A model generated the notes under the pieces. That model was not told where the DNA came from and made no database searches. It was given only the letters and a program-made list of their open reading frames with translations. A stretch of DNA of 64,000 nt from Rhizobium tibeticum (GTDB lineage: Bacteria; Pseudomonadota; Alphaproteobacteria; Rhizobiales; Rhizobiaceae). The first letter of the stretch is position 1; every line of letters begins with the position of its first letter. The DNA lies in the NCBI RefSeq assembly GCF_900110205.1, contig NZ_FOCV01000018.1, forward strand, positions 62,001 through 126,000, read 5' to 3'. The position numbers were made by a program, and so were the translations under genes. This document shows positions 1 through 8,861 of this stretch, piece by piece.

Positions 1-48
1 CGCAATGTCCAGCTGCTCGTGGACCACGTCCGCAGTTGGAGGCGCTAG
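1..48 (+). CDS. hemE: Uroporphyrinogen decarboxylase, C-terminal end only (partial)
   Basis: The window opens inside a reading frame whose last residues are RNVQLLVDHVRSWRR, followed by a TAG at 46-48. This agrees with the C-terminal helix of rhizobial HemE, and hemE is the usual neighbour of hemJ and rho in this order. HemE converts uroporphyrinogen III to coproporphyrinogen III in cytoplasmic heme synthesis. Only 15 codons are visible, so the identification rests mostly on gene order. The stop lies 3 bases before the hemJ start, which suggests co-transcription. Confidence 0.7.
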   Translation, partial: RNVQLLVDHVRSWRR

Positions 49-51
49 CTC

Positions 52-588
52 ATGGAAAAACAGACCGATGAGAAGCCCGGCGCCTATGCGCGTCGCCGCG
101 CCCATTTCGCGATCCTGCTTTTCGCGCTTCTGGCCGTGGGGCTGTTTGTCTGGAATCCGGCTGACCTCTACCTCTGGATCAAGGCTCTTCATGTCATCGC
201 AGTGATTTCCTGGATGGCCGGTCTTTTCTACATGCCGCGGCTTTTCATCTATCATACCGACGCCGAGCCGGGTTCCATGCAGTCGGAAACCTTCAAGGTC
301 ATGGAGCGGCGCCTGCTGAAGGTGATCATGAACCCGGCAATGATGCTAACCTGGATCTTTGGACTTTATCTCGCTTGGTCGGTCTATGGCTTTCAGGGTG
401 GCTGGCTGCACGCGAAGATTGGTCTCGTTGTGCTCTTGACGGCCGTGCACGTCTTTTTTTCCCGCGCGGCCAGAGCGTTCGAGCGCGATGAGAACCGCCG
501 GCCGGCGCGCTATTGGCGTTTCATGAACGAGGCGCCAACCCTGTTGATGATCGCGATTGTCATTCTGGTCGTGGTCAAGCCCTTCTGA
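52..588 (+). CDS. hemJ: Protoporphyrinogen oxidase, HemJ type
   Basis: This 178-residue integral membrane protein has about four hydrophobic helices. It carries the HemJ/UPF0093 signature around LHVIAVISWMAGLFYMPR, with the conserved histidine and tryptophan, followed by the hydrophilic segment RLFIYH. HemJ oxidises protoporphyrinogen IX to protoporphyrin IX in the inner membrane and is the common form in alphaproteobacteria that lack HemG and HemY. The start at 52 lies just after the hemE stop, so the two heme genes form one unit. Family length is about 140-190 residues, so the gene looks complete. Confidence 0.9.
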   Translation: MEKQTDEKPGAYARRRAHFAILLFALLAVGLFVWNPADLYLWIKALHVIAVISWMAGLFYMPRLFIYHTDAEPGSMQSETFKVMERRLLKVIMNPAMMLTWIFGLYLAWSVYGFQGGWLHAKIGLVVLLTAVHVFFSRAARAFERDENRRPARYWRFMNEAPTLLMIAIVILVVVKPF

Positions 589-778
589 GAAAACGCTGTT
601 CGGTTAAATTTGCTTCATTTTAAGCAGCCCCCTTGCGGCGGTGATCCTTACTCGCTATTTTCGCTCCACCTCATCCTTGTGGCATGTATGTAAAGTTCGA
701 TCGTCTGCGATCTCTTCGCAGGACCGGTTACAGCCTCGACATCGCCTCCCCCCAGAATTATAGAGTAATGGTCACTTC

Positions 779-2044
779 ATGGCTGAAATGAAGCTTCAAG
801 AACTTAAGAGTAAGTCCCCGACGGATCTGCTGGCATTTGCCGAATCGCTCGAGGTCGAAAATGCGAGCACAATGCGCAAACAGGAATTGATGTTTGCCAT
901 ACTAAAGGTGCTTGCGAGCCAGGATGTGGAGATCATCGGCGAAGGCGTCGTTGAAGTGCTTCAGGATGGTTTTGGCTTCCTGCGGTCCGCCAATGCCAAC
1001 TATCTTCCGGGCCCAGACGATATCTATATCTCGCCTTCCCAAATCCGCCGTTTCTCGCTGAAGACCGGCGACACTGTTGAGGGTCCAATTCGTGGGCCGA
1101 AGGAAGGCGAGCGCTATTTCGCGCTTCTGAAGGTCAATACGATCAATTTCGACGATCCCGAGAAGATTCGTCACAAGGTGCACTTCGACAATCTGACGCC
1201 ACTTTATCCGAACGAACGCTTCAGGATGGAGTTGGATGCCCCAACGTCCAAGGATCTTTCGCCGCGCGTCATCGATCTCGTCGCGCCGCTCGGCAAGGGC
1301 CAGCGTGGACTGATCGTCGCACCGCCGCGCACGGGTAAGACTGTCCTGCTCCAGAACATCGCCCATTCGATCACTGCGAATCACCCCGAGTGCTATCTCA
1401 TCGTACTCCTCATCGACGAACGTCCCGAGGAAGTTACGGACATGCAGCGTTCGGTCCGCGGCGAAGTCATTTCGTCGACGTTCGACGAACCTGCCGTGCG
1501 CCACGTCCAGGTGGCTGAAATGGTAATCGAGAAGGCAAAGCGTCTTGTGGAGCACGGCCGCGACGTTGTCATCCTGCTCGATTCAATCACGCGTTTGGGC
1601 CGCGCCTACAACACTGTTGTGCCCTCTTCTGGTAAGGTTCTCACGGGTGGTGTCGACGCAAACGCCCTGCAGCGACCGAAGCGCTTTTTCGGCGCTGCGC
1701 GTAATATCGAGGAAGGTGGCTCGCTGACGATCATCGCGACCGCTCTTATTGATACCGGCAGCCGCATGGACGAAGTGATCTTTGAAGAGTTCAAGGGGAC
1801 CGGTAACTCTGAAATCGTTCTCGACCGCAAGGTTGCCGACAAACGCATTTTCCCGGCAATGGATATCCTGAAGTCCGGTACACGTAAGGAAGATCTGCTG
1901 GTGCCGCGGCAGGATCTGCAGAAGATCTTCGTGTTGCGCCGCATCTTGGCGCCGATGGGAACGACCGACGCCATCGAATTCCTGATCGACAAGCTGAAGC
2001 AGACGAAGAACAACCCAGACTTCTTCGACTCGATGAATACGTAG
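779..2044 (+). CDS. rho: Transcription termination factor Rho
   Basis: The protein has 421 residues, close to the 419 of E. coli Rho. The N-terminal helix bundle begins MAEMKLQELKSKSP and is followed by a cold-shock-like RNA-binding fold (about residues 50-120). Then comes the RecA-type ATPase with Walker A APPRTGKTVLL and Walker B VVILLDSITRLGRA. Rho is a hexameric RNA translocase that ends transcription of untranslated RNA. The 190-base leader (589-778) shows no clear ORF. In enterobacteria rho is autoregulated in its leader; whether that applies here is unknown. The position next to mnmE is typical of Rhizobiaceae. Confidence 0.97.
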   Translation: MAEMKLQELKSKSPTDLLAFAESLEVENASTMRKQELMFAILKVLASQDVEIIGEGVVEVLQDGFGFLRSANANYLPGPDDIYISPSQIRRFSLKTGDTVEGPIRGPKEGERYFALLKVNTINFDDPEKIRHKVHFDNLTPLYPNERFRMELDAPTSKDLSPRVIDLVAPLGKGQRGLIVAPPRTGKTVLLQNIAHSITANHPECYLIVLLIDERPEEVTDMQRSVRGEVISSTFDEPAVRHVQVAEMVIEKAKRLVEHGRDVVILLDSITRLGRAYNTVVPSSGKVLTGGVDANALQRPKRFFGAARNIEEGGSLTIIATALIDTGSRMDEVIFEEFKGTGNSEIVLDRKVADKRIFPAMDILKSGTRKEDLLVPRQDLQKIFVLRRILAPMGTTDAIEFLIDKLKQTKNNPDFFDSMNT

Positions 2045-2068
2045 TGCTTAGCCGGATTCTCTAAGATT

Positions 2069-2093
2069 AAGCCGGTCACAGCGTGGCCGGCTT
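2069..2093 (+). terminator. Hairpin downstream of rho
   Basis: An 11-bp stem (2069-2079 with 2083-2093, one T-G wobble) with a 3-base AGC loop is followed by the T-rich stretch TGTCGTTTGT. It lies 24 bases after the rho stop and about 50 bases before the mnmE start. It looks like a weak intrinsic terminator or attenuator between the two genes. Confidence 0.55.
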
Positions 2094-2141
2094 TGTCGTT
2101 TGTAACAGATGTTCTCTTCAGCCTTGAACTGGAGAAGGAAG

Positions 2142-3455
2142 ATGCTGACCAACAAGGAAACAATATTTGCACTGTCGAGTGGCGCGGTTCCCGCCGGCCT
2201 CGCCGTAGTTCGAATGAGTGGAGAGGATACGCCAGTGGTGCTTGCCTCTCTCGTCGGTGAGTTACCTCGGCCGAGGCAGGCGGCATTACGATCGATTCGG
2301 ACTCGTAATGGTCTCGTCATCGACACCGGCCTTGTCCTGTTCTTCCCGGCACCACATTCCTTCACCGGCGAACATGTAGCGGAACTGCACCTTCATGGGG
2401 GCCGCGCCGTTGTTGATGCCTTGCACCGCGAACTCGCAGAATTCGAAAACATGCGGCCGGCAACACCAGGAGAATTCTCGCGGCGAGCCTTTGAGAATGG
2501 AAAGCTGGATCTGATCGAGATCGAAGGCTTGGCGGATCTCATCGCAGCCGAAACGGAGATGCAGAGACGTCTTGCTGTGGAGCAGAGCTCCGGTGGTCTT
2601 TCATCGATCTATTATGGCTGGTCCGAGCGGCTGACGCGGGCCCGAGCGCTGATCGAGGCCGAGCTGGATTTTCCAGATGAGGAAGATGTACCAGGCTCCG
2701 TATCCGACCAAGTCTGGACGGACGTGGCGCGCTTGATAGAGGAGATGGCGAGCCATCTCGAGCAACTGGAGGCCGGCGAGATCATCCGCGATGGATTCAA
2801 GATCGTCATCGCAGGAAGGCCGAACGCCGGCAAATCGAGCCTCATGAATGCCCTAGCAAAGCGTGACGTAGCGATCGTCACGGACATCGCCGGTACAACA
2901 AGAGATGTGCTGCAGGTAGACCTGAACATGGACGGCTACCTTGTCAAGCTCTACGATACCGCGGGCCTTCGCAATACGGACGAAATCGTCGAACGCGAGG
3001 GGATTCGGCGCGCAGAGAAAACGATCGCGGAAGCGGACTTGTTGATCTATATCGAGGACCTTTCGGTAGATACCGCAATCGACGAGAACCTCAATGGCGC
3101 AGTGTTAGTGGGCACGAAATGCGATCTGCCTCGTCGAAGTGTGAGAGAGTACGACCTTGTGATCTCGACCGCAGACGGGACCGGCCTCGATATGCTTCGA
3201 GCCTTGATCGTGCAGCGTCTCAAGGCAAAAGTACATCCGCACTCCATGGCGATCCCGAGTCGCGCGCGCCATAGAGATTCGCTGACGAAGTCATTGATGG
3301 CTCTGCAGGCGTCCTTGTGCGCTCCAAATCGAGGCCTCGATCTGCGGGCAGAGGATCTGCGCGCGGCCGGCGAGGCCTTGGGACGTGTGACAGGGCGCGT
3401 TGATGTCGAGAACCTCCTTGATGTGGTCTTCGGGGAATTCTGTATTGGAAAATGA
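2142..3455 (+). CDS. mnmE: tRNA uridine-5-carboxymethylaminomethyl modification GTPase MnmE
   Basis: MnmE works with MnmG to make the cmnm5 modification at wobble U34 of certain tRNAs. The start at 2142 is preceded by the strong ribosome site GGAGAAGGA; an in-frame ATG at 2109 lacks one. The formyl-THF-binding N-domain is followed by helices and an inserted G domain with G1 GRPNAGKSS, G3 DTAG and G4 TKCD. The C-terminus ends FCIGK, the catalytic C-x-G-K motif. Length is 437 residues, slightly short of E. coli MnmE (454). The TGA stop at 3453-3455 overlaps the first parS-like site. Confidence 0.96.
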   Translation: MLTNKETIFALSSGAVPAGLAVVRMSGEDTPVVLASLVGELPRPRQAALRSIRTRNGLVIDTGLVLFFPAPHSFTGEHVAELHLHGGRAVVDALHRELAEFENMRPATPGEFSRRAFENGKLDLIEIEGLADLIAAETEMQRRLAVEQSSGGLSSIYYGWSERLTRARALIEAELDFPDEEDVPGSVSDQVWTDVARLIEEMASHLEQLEAGEIIRDGFKIVIAGRPNAGKSSLMNALAKRDVAIVTDIAGTTRDVLQVDLNMDGYLVKLYDTAGLRNTDEIVEREGIRRAEKTIAEADLLIYIEDLSVDTAIDENLNGAVLVGTKCDLPRRSVREYDLVISTADGTGLDMLRALIVQRLKAKVHPHSMAIPSRARHRDSLTKSLMALQASLCAPNRGLDLRAEDLRAAGEALGRVTGRVDVENLLDVVFGEFCIGK

Positions 3456-3467
3456 TTCACGTGAAAC
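3454..3467. other. parS-like ParB-binding site 1 (one mismatch)
   Basis: The sequence GATTCACGTGAAAC differs from the 14-base parS core GTTTCACGTGAAAC at one position. It overlaps the last two bases of the mnmE stop codon. ParB from parAB, 3.5 kb downstream, is the expected ligand. The mismatch falls in the outer half-site, so binding is likely but may be weaker. Confidence 0.8.
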
Positions 3468-3492
3468 ATTCCAAATCGCACCCTGGCTCTGG

Positions 3493-3506
3493 GTTTCACG
3501 TGAAAC
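3493..3506. other. parS site 2 (perfect core)
   Basis: GTTTCACGTGAAAC is a perfect palindromic parS core in the mnmE-mnmG gap, 39 bases from site 1. Paired parS sites close together help load ParB clamps onto DNA for origin segregation. Confidence 0.92.
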
Positions 3507-3561
3507 GCCTTGACTCGTCCGATGACATCGCTCATCACCTGAGGATCTCAGGAGCTTGAAT

Positions 3562-5433
3562 ATGAACACCTCACGGTTCGATGTCATCGTCATCGGTGGC
3601 GGGCATGCGGGATGCGAAGCCGCTGCCGGCGCAGCGCGCCTTGGCGCTAAGACGGCGCTGGTGACCCATCGGCGCGATACCATTGGAATCATGTCGTGCA
3701 ATCCAGCGATTGGCGGACTTGGGAAGGGCCACCTCGTTCGAGAGATCGATGCCATGGATGGGCTCATGGGTCGGGTTGCCGACGCCGCCGGGATTCAATT
3801 CCGGATGCTGAATAGGAAGAAGGGACCCGCTGTTCGCGGCCCTCGCACGCAGGCTGATCGAAAGCTCTATCGACAGGCGATGCTCGCGGAAGTTGAACGC
3901 CTTGAGAATCTCACCGTCATCGAGGGTGATGCCTGCGATCTGTCCATAAGGGATGGTCGGGTTGCGGCTGTTTTCATGAAAGATAGCCGGATTCTCTCGT
4001 GCGCATCGGTCGTACTGACGACTGGCACTTTCCTACGAGGGCTCATTCATATCGGCGATCAGAAGATACCGGCTGGTCGCGTTGGCGAAGCGCCATCCGT
4101 GGGTCTTTCTCAGACACTCTTGAGTTTGGGTCTTCGTCTCGGACGTTTGAAGACCGGTACGCCGGCGCGGCTGGACGGAACGAGCATTGATTGGGAAAGT
4201 GTCGGCCGGCAGGGCGCTGATGAAGAGCCCGTCCCGTTCTCTTTCATGACTGATGACATCTCAAACCCTCAGATCGAATGCGGCGTCACGCGCACGACGG
4301 AGGCAACCCATCGTATTATCGTCGAAAACCTGAAACGCTCGGCAATGTATTCAGGGCAGATTGAAGGGGTTGGGCCGCGTTATTGCCCATCAATCGAGGA
4401 CAAACTCGTCAAGTTTGGCGAGCGCGATGGGCATCAGGTGTTTCTTGAGCCGGAAGGACTGGATGATGACACAGTCTATCCGAACGGCATCTCCACGTCC
4501 CTGCCCGGTGATATACAGGATGCATTCATTCGCACGATTCCCGGTCTCGAACGTGTTCGCATTCTGCAGCCCGGCTATGCAATCGAATACGATCATGTGG
4601 ATCCGCGCGAACTGAAGCCATCCCTTGAACTCAAAAAAATGCCGGGGTTGTTCTTGGCTGGCCAGATAAATGGGACCACCGGCTACGAGGAGGCGGCGGC
4701 TCAGGGTCTTGTCGCAGGAATCAATGCGGCGCGTTTGGCTGGCGGCCAGGACGAAGTGCGCTTCAGCAGGACCGATTCCTATATCGGGGTGATGATCGAT
4801 GATCTGACCTCTCGTGGTGTGGCGGAACCATACCGTATGTTTACCTCCCGCGCCGAATACCGGTTGTCGCTAAGAGCGGACAATGCGGATATCCGTCTGA
4901 CCCCTCTGGCAATTCAGATAGGCACGGCTTCTGCAGACCGGCGGGATCGCTTTCTGGCATATTGCGGTGCGCTGGATGCGGCTCGCGCCAGACTAACGGC
5001 ACTCTCCGTGACGCCAAGCGAAGCAGGCCGCTTTGGTCTCAAGCTGAACCAGGACGGCCAACGACGCTCAGCTTACGATCTCCTATCCTATCCGGATTAT
5101 AACCTTGAGGATCTGAAACAGATTTGGCCGGAGCTGGCAGAAATTGGAAACCGCGTGGCTGAAGCCCTGGAGATCGAAGCGAGTTATGCCGTTTACATGC
5201 AGCGGCAATCTGCTGATGTCGCTCATGTGAAGCGAGATGAAGATCGACTGATACCGCCCGATTTCGATTTCGACGTGCTTTCTGGACTATCTAACGAGCT
5301 GAAGCAAAAGTTGCGCAGCCTCCGCCCATACAACCTTGCGCAGGCGACAAAGATTGATGGAATGACACCTGCCGCTATCTCGCTGCTCCTTGTGCACCTG
5401 CGACGAAGCTCTATGGTCGCGGCATCCGCCTGA
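3562..5433 (+). CDS. mnmG: tRNA uridine-5-carboxymethylaminomethyl modification enzyme MnmG
   Basis: This 623-residue FAD protein is the partner of MnmE in U34 modification of tRNA. The N-terminal dinucleotide-binding motif is VIVIGGGHAGCEAA, followed by CNPAIGGLGKGHLVREID, a GidA family signature. The C-terminal helical domain that binds MnmE is present. The start at 3562 has GGAG seven bases upstream; a TTG at 3556 in frame is less likely. The gene lies between parS sites 2 and 3, as in many alphaproteobacteria. Confidence 0.96.
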   Translation: MNTSRFDVIVIGGGHAGCEAAAGAARLGAKTALVTHRRDTIGIMSCNPAIGGLGKGHLVREIDAMDGLMGRVADAAGIQFRMLNRKKGPAVRGPRTQADRKLYRQAMLAEVERLENLTVIEGDACDLSIRDGRVAAVFMKDSRILSCASVVLTTGTFLRGLIHIGDQKIPAGRVGEAPSVGLSQTLLSLGLRLGRLKTGTPARLDGTSIDWESVGRQGADEEPVPFSFMTDDISNPQIECGVTRTTEATHRIIVENLKRSAMYSGQIEGVGPRYCPSIEDKLVKFGERDGHQVFLEPEGLDDDTVYPNGISTSLPGDIQDAFIRTIPGLERVRILQPGYAIEYDHVDPRELKPSLELKKMPGLFLAGQINGTTGYEEAAAQGLVAGINAARLAGGQDEVRFSRTDSYIGVMIDDLTSRGVAEPYRMFTSRAEYRLSLRADNADIRLTPLAIQIGTASADRRDRFLAYCGALDAARARLTALSVTPSEAGRFGLKLNQDGQRRSAYDLLSYPDYNLEDLKQIWPELAEIGNRVAEALEIEASYAVYMQRQSADVAHVKRDEDRLIPPDFDFDVLSGLSNELKQKLRSLRPYNLAQATKIDGMTPAAISLLLVHLRRSSMVAASA

Positions 5434-5465
5434 AGTTTCTTATTGCAATCTGCGAGAGTCCTACC

Positions 5466-6083
5466 ATGCACCTGAACGGCCGGCGTGTTTCACGTGAAAC
5501 ACAGGAGCGTCTCGAACACTTCGTGGCCCTCTTTCAAAAATGGGCAAGGTCGATCAATCTGACCGCACCCTCGACGCTGGACGATGCCTGGAACCGGCAC
5601 ATCGCGGACTCTGCGCAGATCTTCCAGCTCCAACCAGCACCTTTCATTTGGGTCGATCTGGGCAGCGGCGGCGGCTTTCCGGGTGTCGTGACAGCCATTC
5701 TGTTGGCAGAGCTCGGCGACGGATGGGTGCATCTAATTGAGAGTAATCACAAGAAAGCGGCCTTCCTGCGGACAGCTCTTCGTGAGACCGGTGGCAGGGG
5801 TTCTATCCACGCCATTCGAATTGAGGATGCTCCGTCGATCGTCGAAAACTGCGATTTCGTCTCCGCCCGGGCACTGGCCGATCTCGGAAGGCTCTTGGCG
5901 TATGTCGAGCCATGGGCGCTACGGAATGCAGATCTCCGTGCTTACTTTCATAAAGGCCGGGATTATCGCGCCGAGATTGAGAAAGCGCATGGTGGCTGGG
6001 GATTCGATCTGTTAGAACATAAGAGTGCTGTCGAGCAGGATTCCGTTGTCTTGGAAATCTTCAATCTTCAGCGCGTGGCTTAA
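5466..6083 (+). CDS. rsmG: 16S rRNA (guanine-N7)-methyltransferase RsmG
   Basis: RsmG (GidB) methylates G527 of 16S rRNA using S-adenosylmethionine. The 205-residue protein shows the SAM loop VDLGSGGGFPG near residue 60 and the later motif HLIESNHKKAAFL. The 5' end of the gene contains a perfect parS site, so the N-terminal peptide RRVSRETQ is partly dictated by the ParB site. It lies 32 bases after mnmG and 17 bases before parA, in one transcription unit. Confidence 0.95.
   Translation: MHLNGRRVSRETQERLEHFVALFQKWARSINLTAPSTLDDAWNRHIADSAQIFQLQPAPFIWVDLGSGGGFPGVVTAILLAELGDGWVHLIESNHKKAAFLRTALRETGGRGSIHAIRIEDAPSIVENCDFVSARALADLGRLLAYVEPWALRNADLRAYFHKGRDYRAEIEKAHGGWGFDLLEHKSAVEQDSVVLEIFNLQRVA
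5486..5501. other. parS site 3 (perfect 16-mer) inside rsmG
   Basis: TGTTTCACGTGAAACA is a perfect match to the full 16-base palindromic parS. It lies at codons 8-12 of rsmG, where it encodes V-S-R-E-T. This is the best site in the window and lies 0.6 kb upstream of parA. Confidence 0.95.
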
Positions 6084-6100
6084 CAGATCGGGCTTTGGCT

Positions 6101-6895
6101 ATGGCTGGCGAACGAAATCGTATAATCACCATTGCAAATCAGAAGGGCGGCGTCGGAAAGACCACGACTGCCATCAACCTCGCCACAGCCCTCGCTGCGA
6201 TCGGCGAACGGGTCTTAATCGTTGACCTTGATCCGCAAGGCAATGCAAGCACGGGCTTGGGGATCGATCGTAAACATCGCCGGCTATCTTCCTATGATCT
6301 TTTGCTGGGTGATTACGGCGTCGACGCGGTGTCGCAAGAAACGGCTGTTCCAAACCTTTATATTGTGCCGTCGACAATGGACCTGCTGGGGATCGAGATG
6401 GAGATTGCGAGCCAGACCGATCGCGTCTTCAAGCTGAAGAAGGCGCTTGCTAGGGAAGAGGCTTTCCGCTTCTCGTATATCCTCGTTGACTGCCCGCCTT
6501 CCTTTAATCTCCTCACCATGAACGCTATGGCCGCGGCACATTCCGTGCTGGTGCCATTGCAGTGCGAGTTTTTTGCGTTGGAGGGTCTGAGCCAGCTTCT
6601 AGAGACCGTCGATCAAGTTAGGCGCACCGTCAACCCTCGCCTCGATATCCAAGGCATCGTGCTGACGATGTTCGATTCCCGCAACAATCTGGCGCAGCAG
6701 GTTGTCAACGATGTTCGCACGCATCTTGGGGAGAAGGTCTACCACACGTTGATTCCGCGAAACGTTCGCGTATCAGAGGCGCCATCCTATGGCAAGCCGG
6801 CAATTCTGTATGATTTGAAGTGTGCGGGGAGCCAGGCATATCTGCAATTGGCGTCGGAAGTTATCCAGCGCGAGCGCCAACGTCTCGCGGCTTGA
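6101..6895 (+). CDS. parA: Chromosome partitioning ATPase ParA
   Basis: The 264-residue ParA/Soj ATPase drives origin segregation with ParB. The deviant Walker A motif QKGGVGKTTTAINLA lies near residue 17, followed by DLDPQGNASTGLG and the Walker B region YILVDCPPSFNLL. The ATG at 6101 is chosen; a TTG at 6095 would add only two residues. The short N-terminus, without a DNA-binding domain, marks it as a chromosomal ParA rather than the longer RepA of rhizobial repABC plasmids. Confidence 0.95.
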   Translation: MAGERNRIITIANQKGGVGKTTTAINLATALAAIGERVLIVDLDPQGNASTGLGIDRKHRRLSSYDLLLGDYGVDAVSQETAVPNLYIVPSTMDLLGIEMEIASQTDRVFKLKKALAREEAFRFSYILVDCPPSFNLLTMNAMAAAHSVLVPLQCEFFALEGLSQLLETVDQVRRTVNPRLDIQGIVLTMFDSRNNLAQQVVNDVRTHLGEKVYHTLIPRNVRVSEAPSYGKPAILYDLKCAGSQAYLQLASEVIQRERQRLAA

Positions 6896-6922
6896 TTTGA
6901 AGAAGATAATGGCGAGTTAGAC

Positions 6923-7807
6923 ATGAACGATGACGTCTCGAAGAGAAGACTTGGTCGCGGCCTGGCTGCATTGATTGGTGAGATGGATCAGCCGATGCCG
7001 GTTGATACTGCGAGACCGGGCGTCAGTGCCGATCGGATGGTGCCGATCGAGTTCGTCAGCCGCAACCCACGCAATCCTCGGCGGTTCTTCGACGACGGGG
7101 AATTGCATGAGCTGGCGAGTTCCATCCGGCAGCATGGTATCGTGCAGCCCGTTGTGGTTCGCACACTGGCGAGCAGCCAGTTCGAAATCATAGCCGGCGA
7201 AAGGCGGTGGCGGGCAGCGCAGCTCGCCGGCCTCATTGAGATCCCTGTCATCGTGCGCGACGTCGATGACAAGACGGCTCTCGAGATCGCGATCGTTGAA
7301 AACGTTCAGCGCTCGGATCTTAACCCCCTTGAAGAGGCGCTGGGCTACGAGCAGCTCATGGCGGAGTATGGCTACACGCAGAACGATCTCGGCGAAATCA
7401 TCGGTAAAAGCCGCAGTCATGTGGCGAACTCGCTCCGTCTTCTGAAGTTGCCGGAGCCTGTTCGAGACCTCTTGGCGGCTGGCAGCCTCTCGGCTGGCCA
7501 TGCCCGCGCCTTGGTGCCGACGTCTGATCCGATTGCCCTCGCCCGCACCATTGTGTCAAGGGGCATGTCTGTGCGTGACGCTGAGCGTTTGGCTCAGAAC
7601 GACATCAAGGCTCAGTCCGAGCCGAAAACGCTGGCGCATCAAAAGGATCAGAAGGATTCAGATACGCTCGCCTTGGAACGCACGCTGTCGGATGCACTCG
7701 GCTTGGACGTGGCGATTAACCACAAAGCAAGCGGCGGCCAGATCAGAATTTCCTATAAGTCATTGGAACAATTGGAAGAAATCTGCCGACTGCTCGAGCG
7801 CCGCTGA
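6923..7807 (+). CDS. parB: Chromosome partitioning protein ParB (parS-binding CTPase)
   Basis: The 294-residue ParB/Spo0J protein begins with the ParA-interacting stretch RRLGRGLAALIGE. It contains the CTP-binding arginine patch GERRWRAAQLAG (about residue 92) and a helix-turn-helix region around QNDLGEIIGKSRSHVANSLRLL (split here as the HTH recognition segment). A C-terminal dimerisation domain follows. ParB loads at parS and slides as a clamp. It follows parA by 27 bases in the same operon and converges on holA with 8 bases between the two stops. Confidence 0.95.
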   Translation: MNDDVSKRRLGRGLAALIGEMDQPMPVDTARPGVSADRMVPIEFVSRNPRNPRRFFDDGELHELASSIRQHGIVQPVVVRTLASSQFEIIAGERRWRAAQLAGLIEIPVIVRDVDDKTALEIAIVENVQRSDLNPLEEALGYEQLMAEYGYTQNDLGEIIGKSRSHVANSLRLLKLPEPVRDLLAAGSLSAGHARALVPTSDPIALARTIVSRGMSVRDAERLAQNDIKAQSEPKTLAHQKDQKDSDTLALERTLSDALGLDVAINHKASGGQIRISYKSLEQLEEICRLLERR

Positions 7808-7815
7808 GGACGCTG

Positions 7816-8850
7816 CTATCGACGCGCCGATTGTAGCGTCGTTGAAAGCAGTGTTTGGAGTGCGATGCTATCTTCCAGGGATGCGCGCCTGCGGGTCTGT
7901 AGGATTGCGGCCTGCAGACGATTTGCCTCTCGTGCCACAGCTTCGCCGGACCAGGTGCGTAGCGCTTGCTCAATGATCGGCTTTCGTCGAAAATGCAGGT
8001 GACGACCCAGTGTCTGCATGACCTGGGCGGCCGGTAACCGTTTTTCTTCCATCTCCGTCTTCATGGCATCAAGGAGCTGAAATTGCTTCAGGCAGGCCTG
8101 AATGACGAGAAACACAGCAGTCTTCGACGATATGATCTTCTGCATCGCGTGCAGGAAGCTGCCGGGATTGCCGCTTAGTATGGCATCGACGGCGTCGTCG
8201 ACCGAGATTGCGCTGGCGTCGCCTATGATTTCCGTAACATGGTGCTCTTCTATCGTCGATTTACCGCGGCAATAGAGTGCGAGCTTGCGCAACTCGTTGC
8301 GAGAGGCAATTCGATCCCCACCGATCAGTTCCAGTAAGGCTTGGCGCGCAGCGGGTGTAATGCCAAGGCCAGCGCTGGAGAGTTCGTTATCTATCAGGCT
8401 GTTGAGTGCGCGGGTATCGTCTGCATAGCAGGGTATTGCCACAACGTTGCGCGTTGTTTCGGCTCCCTTGCGTAGCAGCGAACCCTTCTTGAGGTCTCCA
8501 GCTTCGATGACAATGAAGGTGGCATCCGGCATGCTCGCGGAAAGAGCCTGCAGGGAATCGACGAGATATTTTTCGTTGGACGCCCCCCGGATCCAGATAA
8601 GCTTGTCCCCCCCAAAAAGGCCAATCGCGCCGGCCTCGTCCAAAAGACGCCCTTGATCCCGCTGCAAATCTGCAATGTCGAGCTTTATCAGGGAAAAGGG
8701 ATCGTCAAGCGAAACGCCTGTCTTGGCGGCAAGCAAGCCCGCTCGCTCGGAAACAAGGCCGCGATCCGGTCCGTAGACGACGAATAGCCGGTAGTTGCGG
8801 GCGGATCGCTCGAGGAAGCCTTCAAATTCATGCGATTTGATTTCTGCCAC
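7816..8850 (-). CDS. holA: DNA polymerase III subunit delta
   Basis: The 344-residue protein matches HolA, the clamp-loader wrench that opens the beta sliding clamp. It starts MAEIKSHEFEGFL. The weak AAA+ fold has conserved segments LFVVYGPDRGLVSERA and SSAGLGITPAARQALLELIG, plus the C-terminal collar domain. It is the last gene of leuS-lptE-holA; its start is 11 bases after the lptE stop. Length is normal for the family. Confidence 0.9.
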   Translation of the reverse strand: MAEIKSHEFEGFLERSARNYRLFVVYGPDRGLVSERAGLLAAKTGVSLDDPFSLIKLDIADLQRDQGRLLDEAGAIGLFGGDKLIWIRGASNEKYLVDSLQALSASMPDATFIVIEAGDLKKGSLLRKGAETTRNVVAIPCYADDTRALNSLIDNELSSAGLGITPAARQALLELIGGDRIASRNELRKLALYCRGKSTIEEHHVTEIIGDASAISVDDAVDAILSGNPGSFLHAMQKIISSKTAVFLVIQACLKQFQLLDAMKTEMEEKRLPAAQVMQTLGRHLHFRRKPIIEQALRTWSGEAVAREANRLQAAILQTRRRASLEDSIALQTLLSTTLQSARR

Positions 8851-8861
8851 GCATCCGCTCC

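Noticed and set aside
7809..7840. GACGCT...AGCGTC repeat at the parB-holA convergence
   Set aside because: Only 6 bp with a 20-base loop; too weak to call a terminator.
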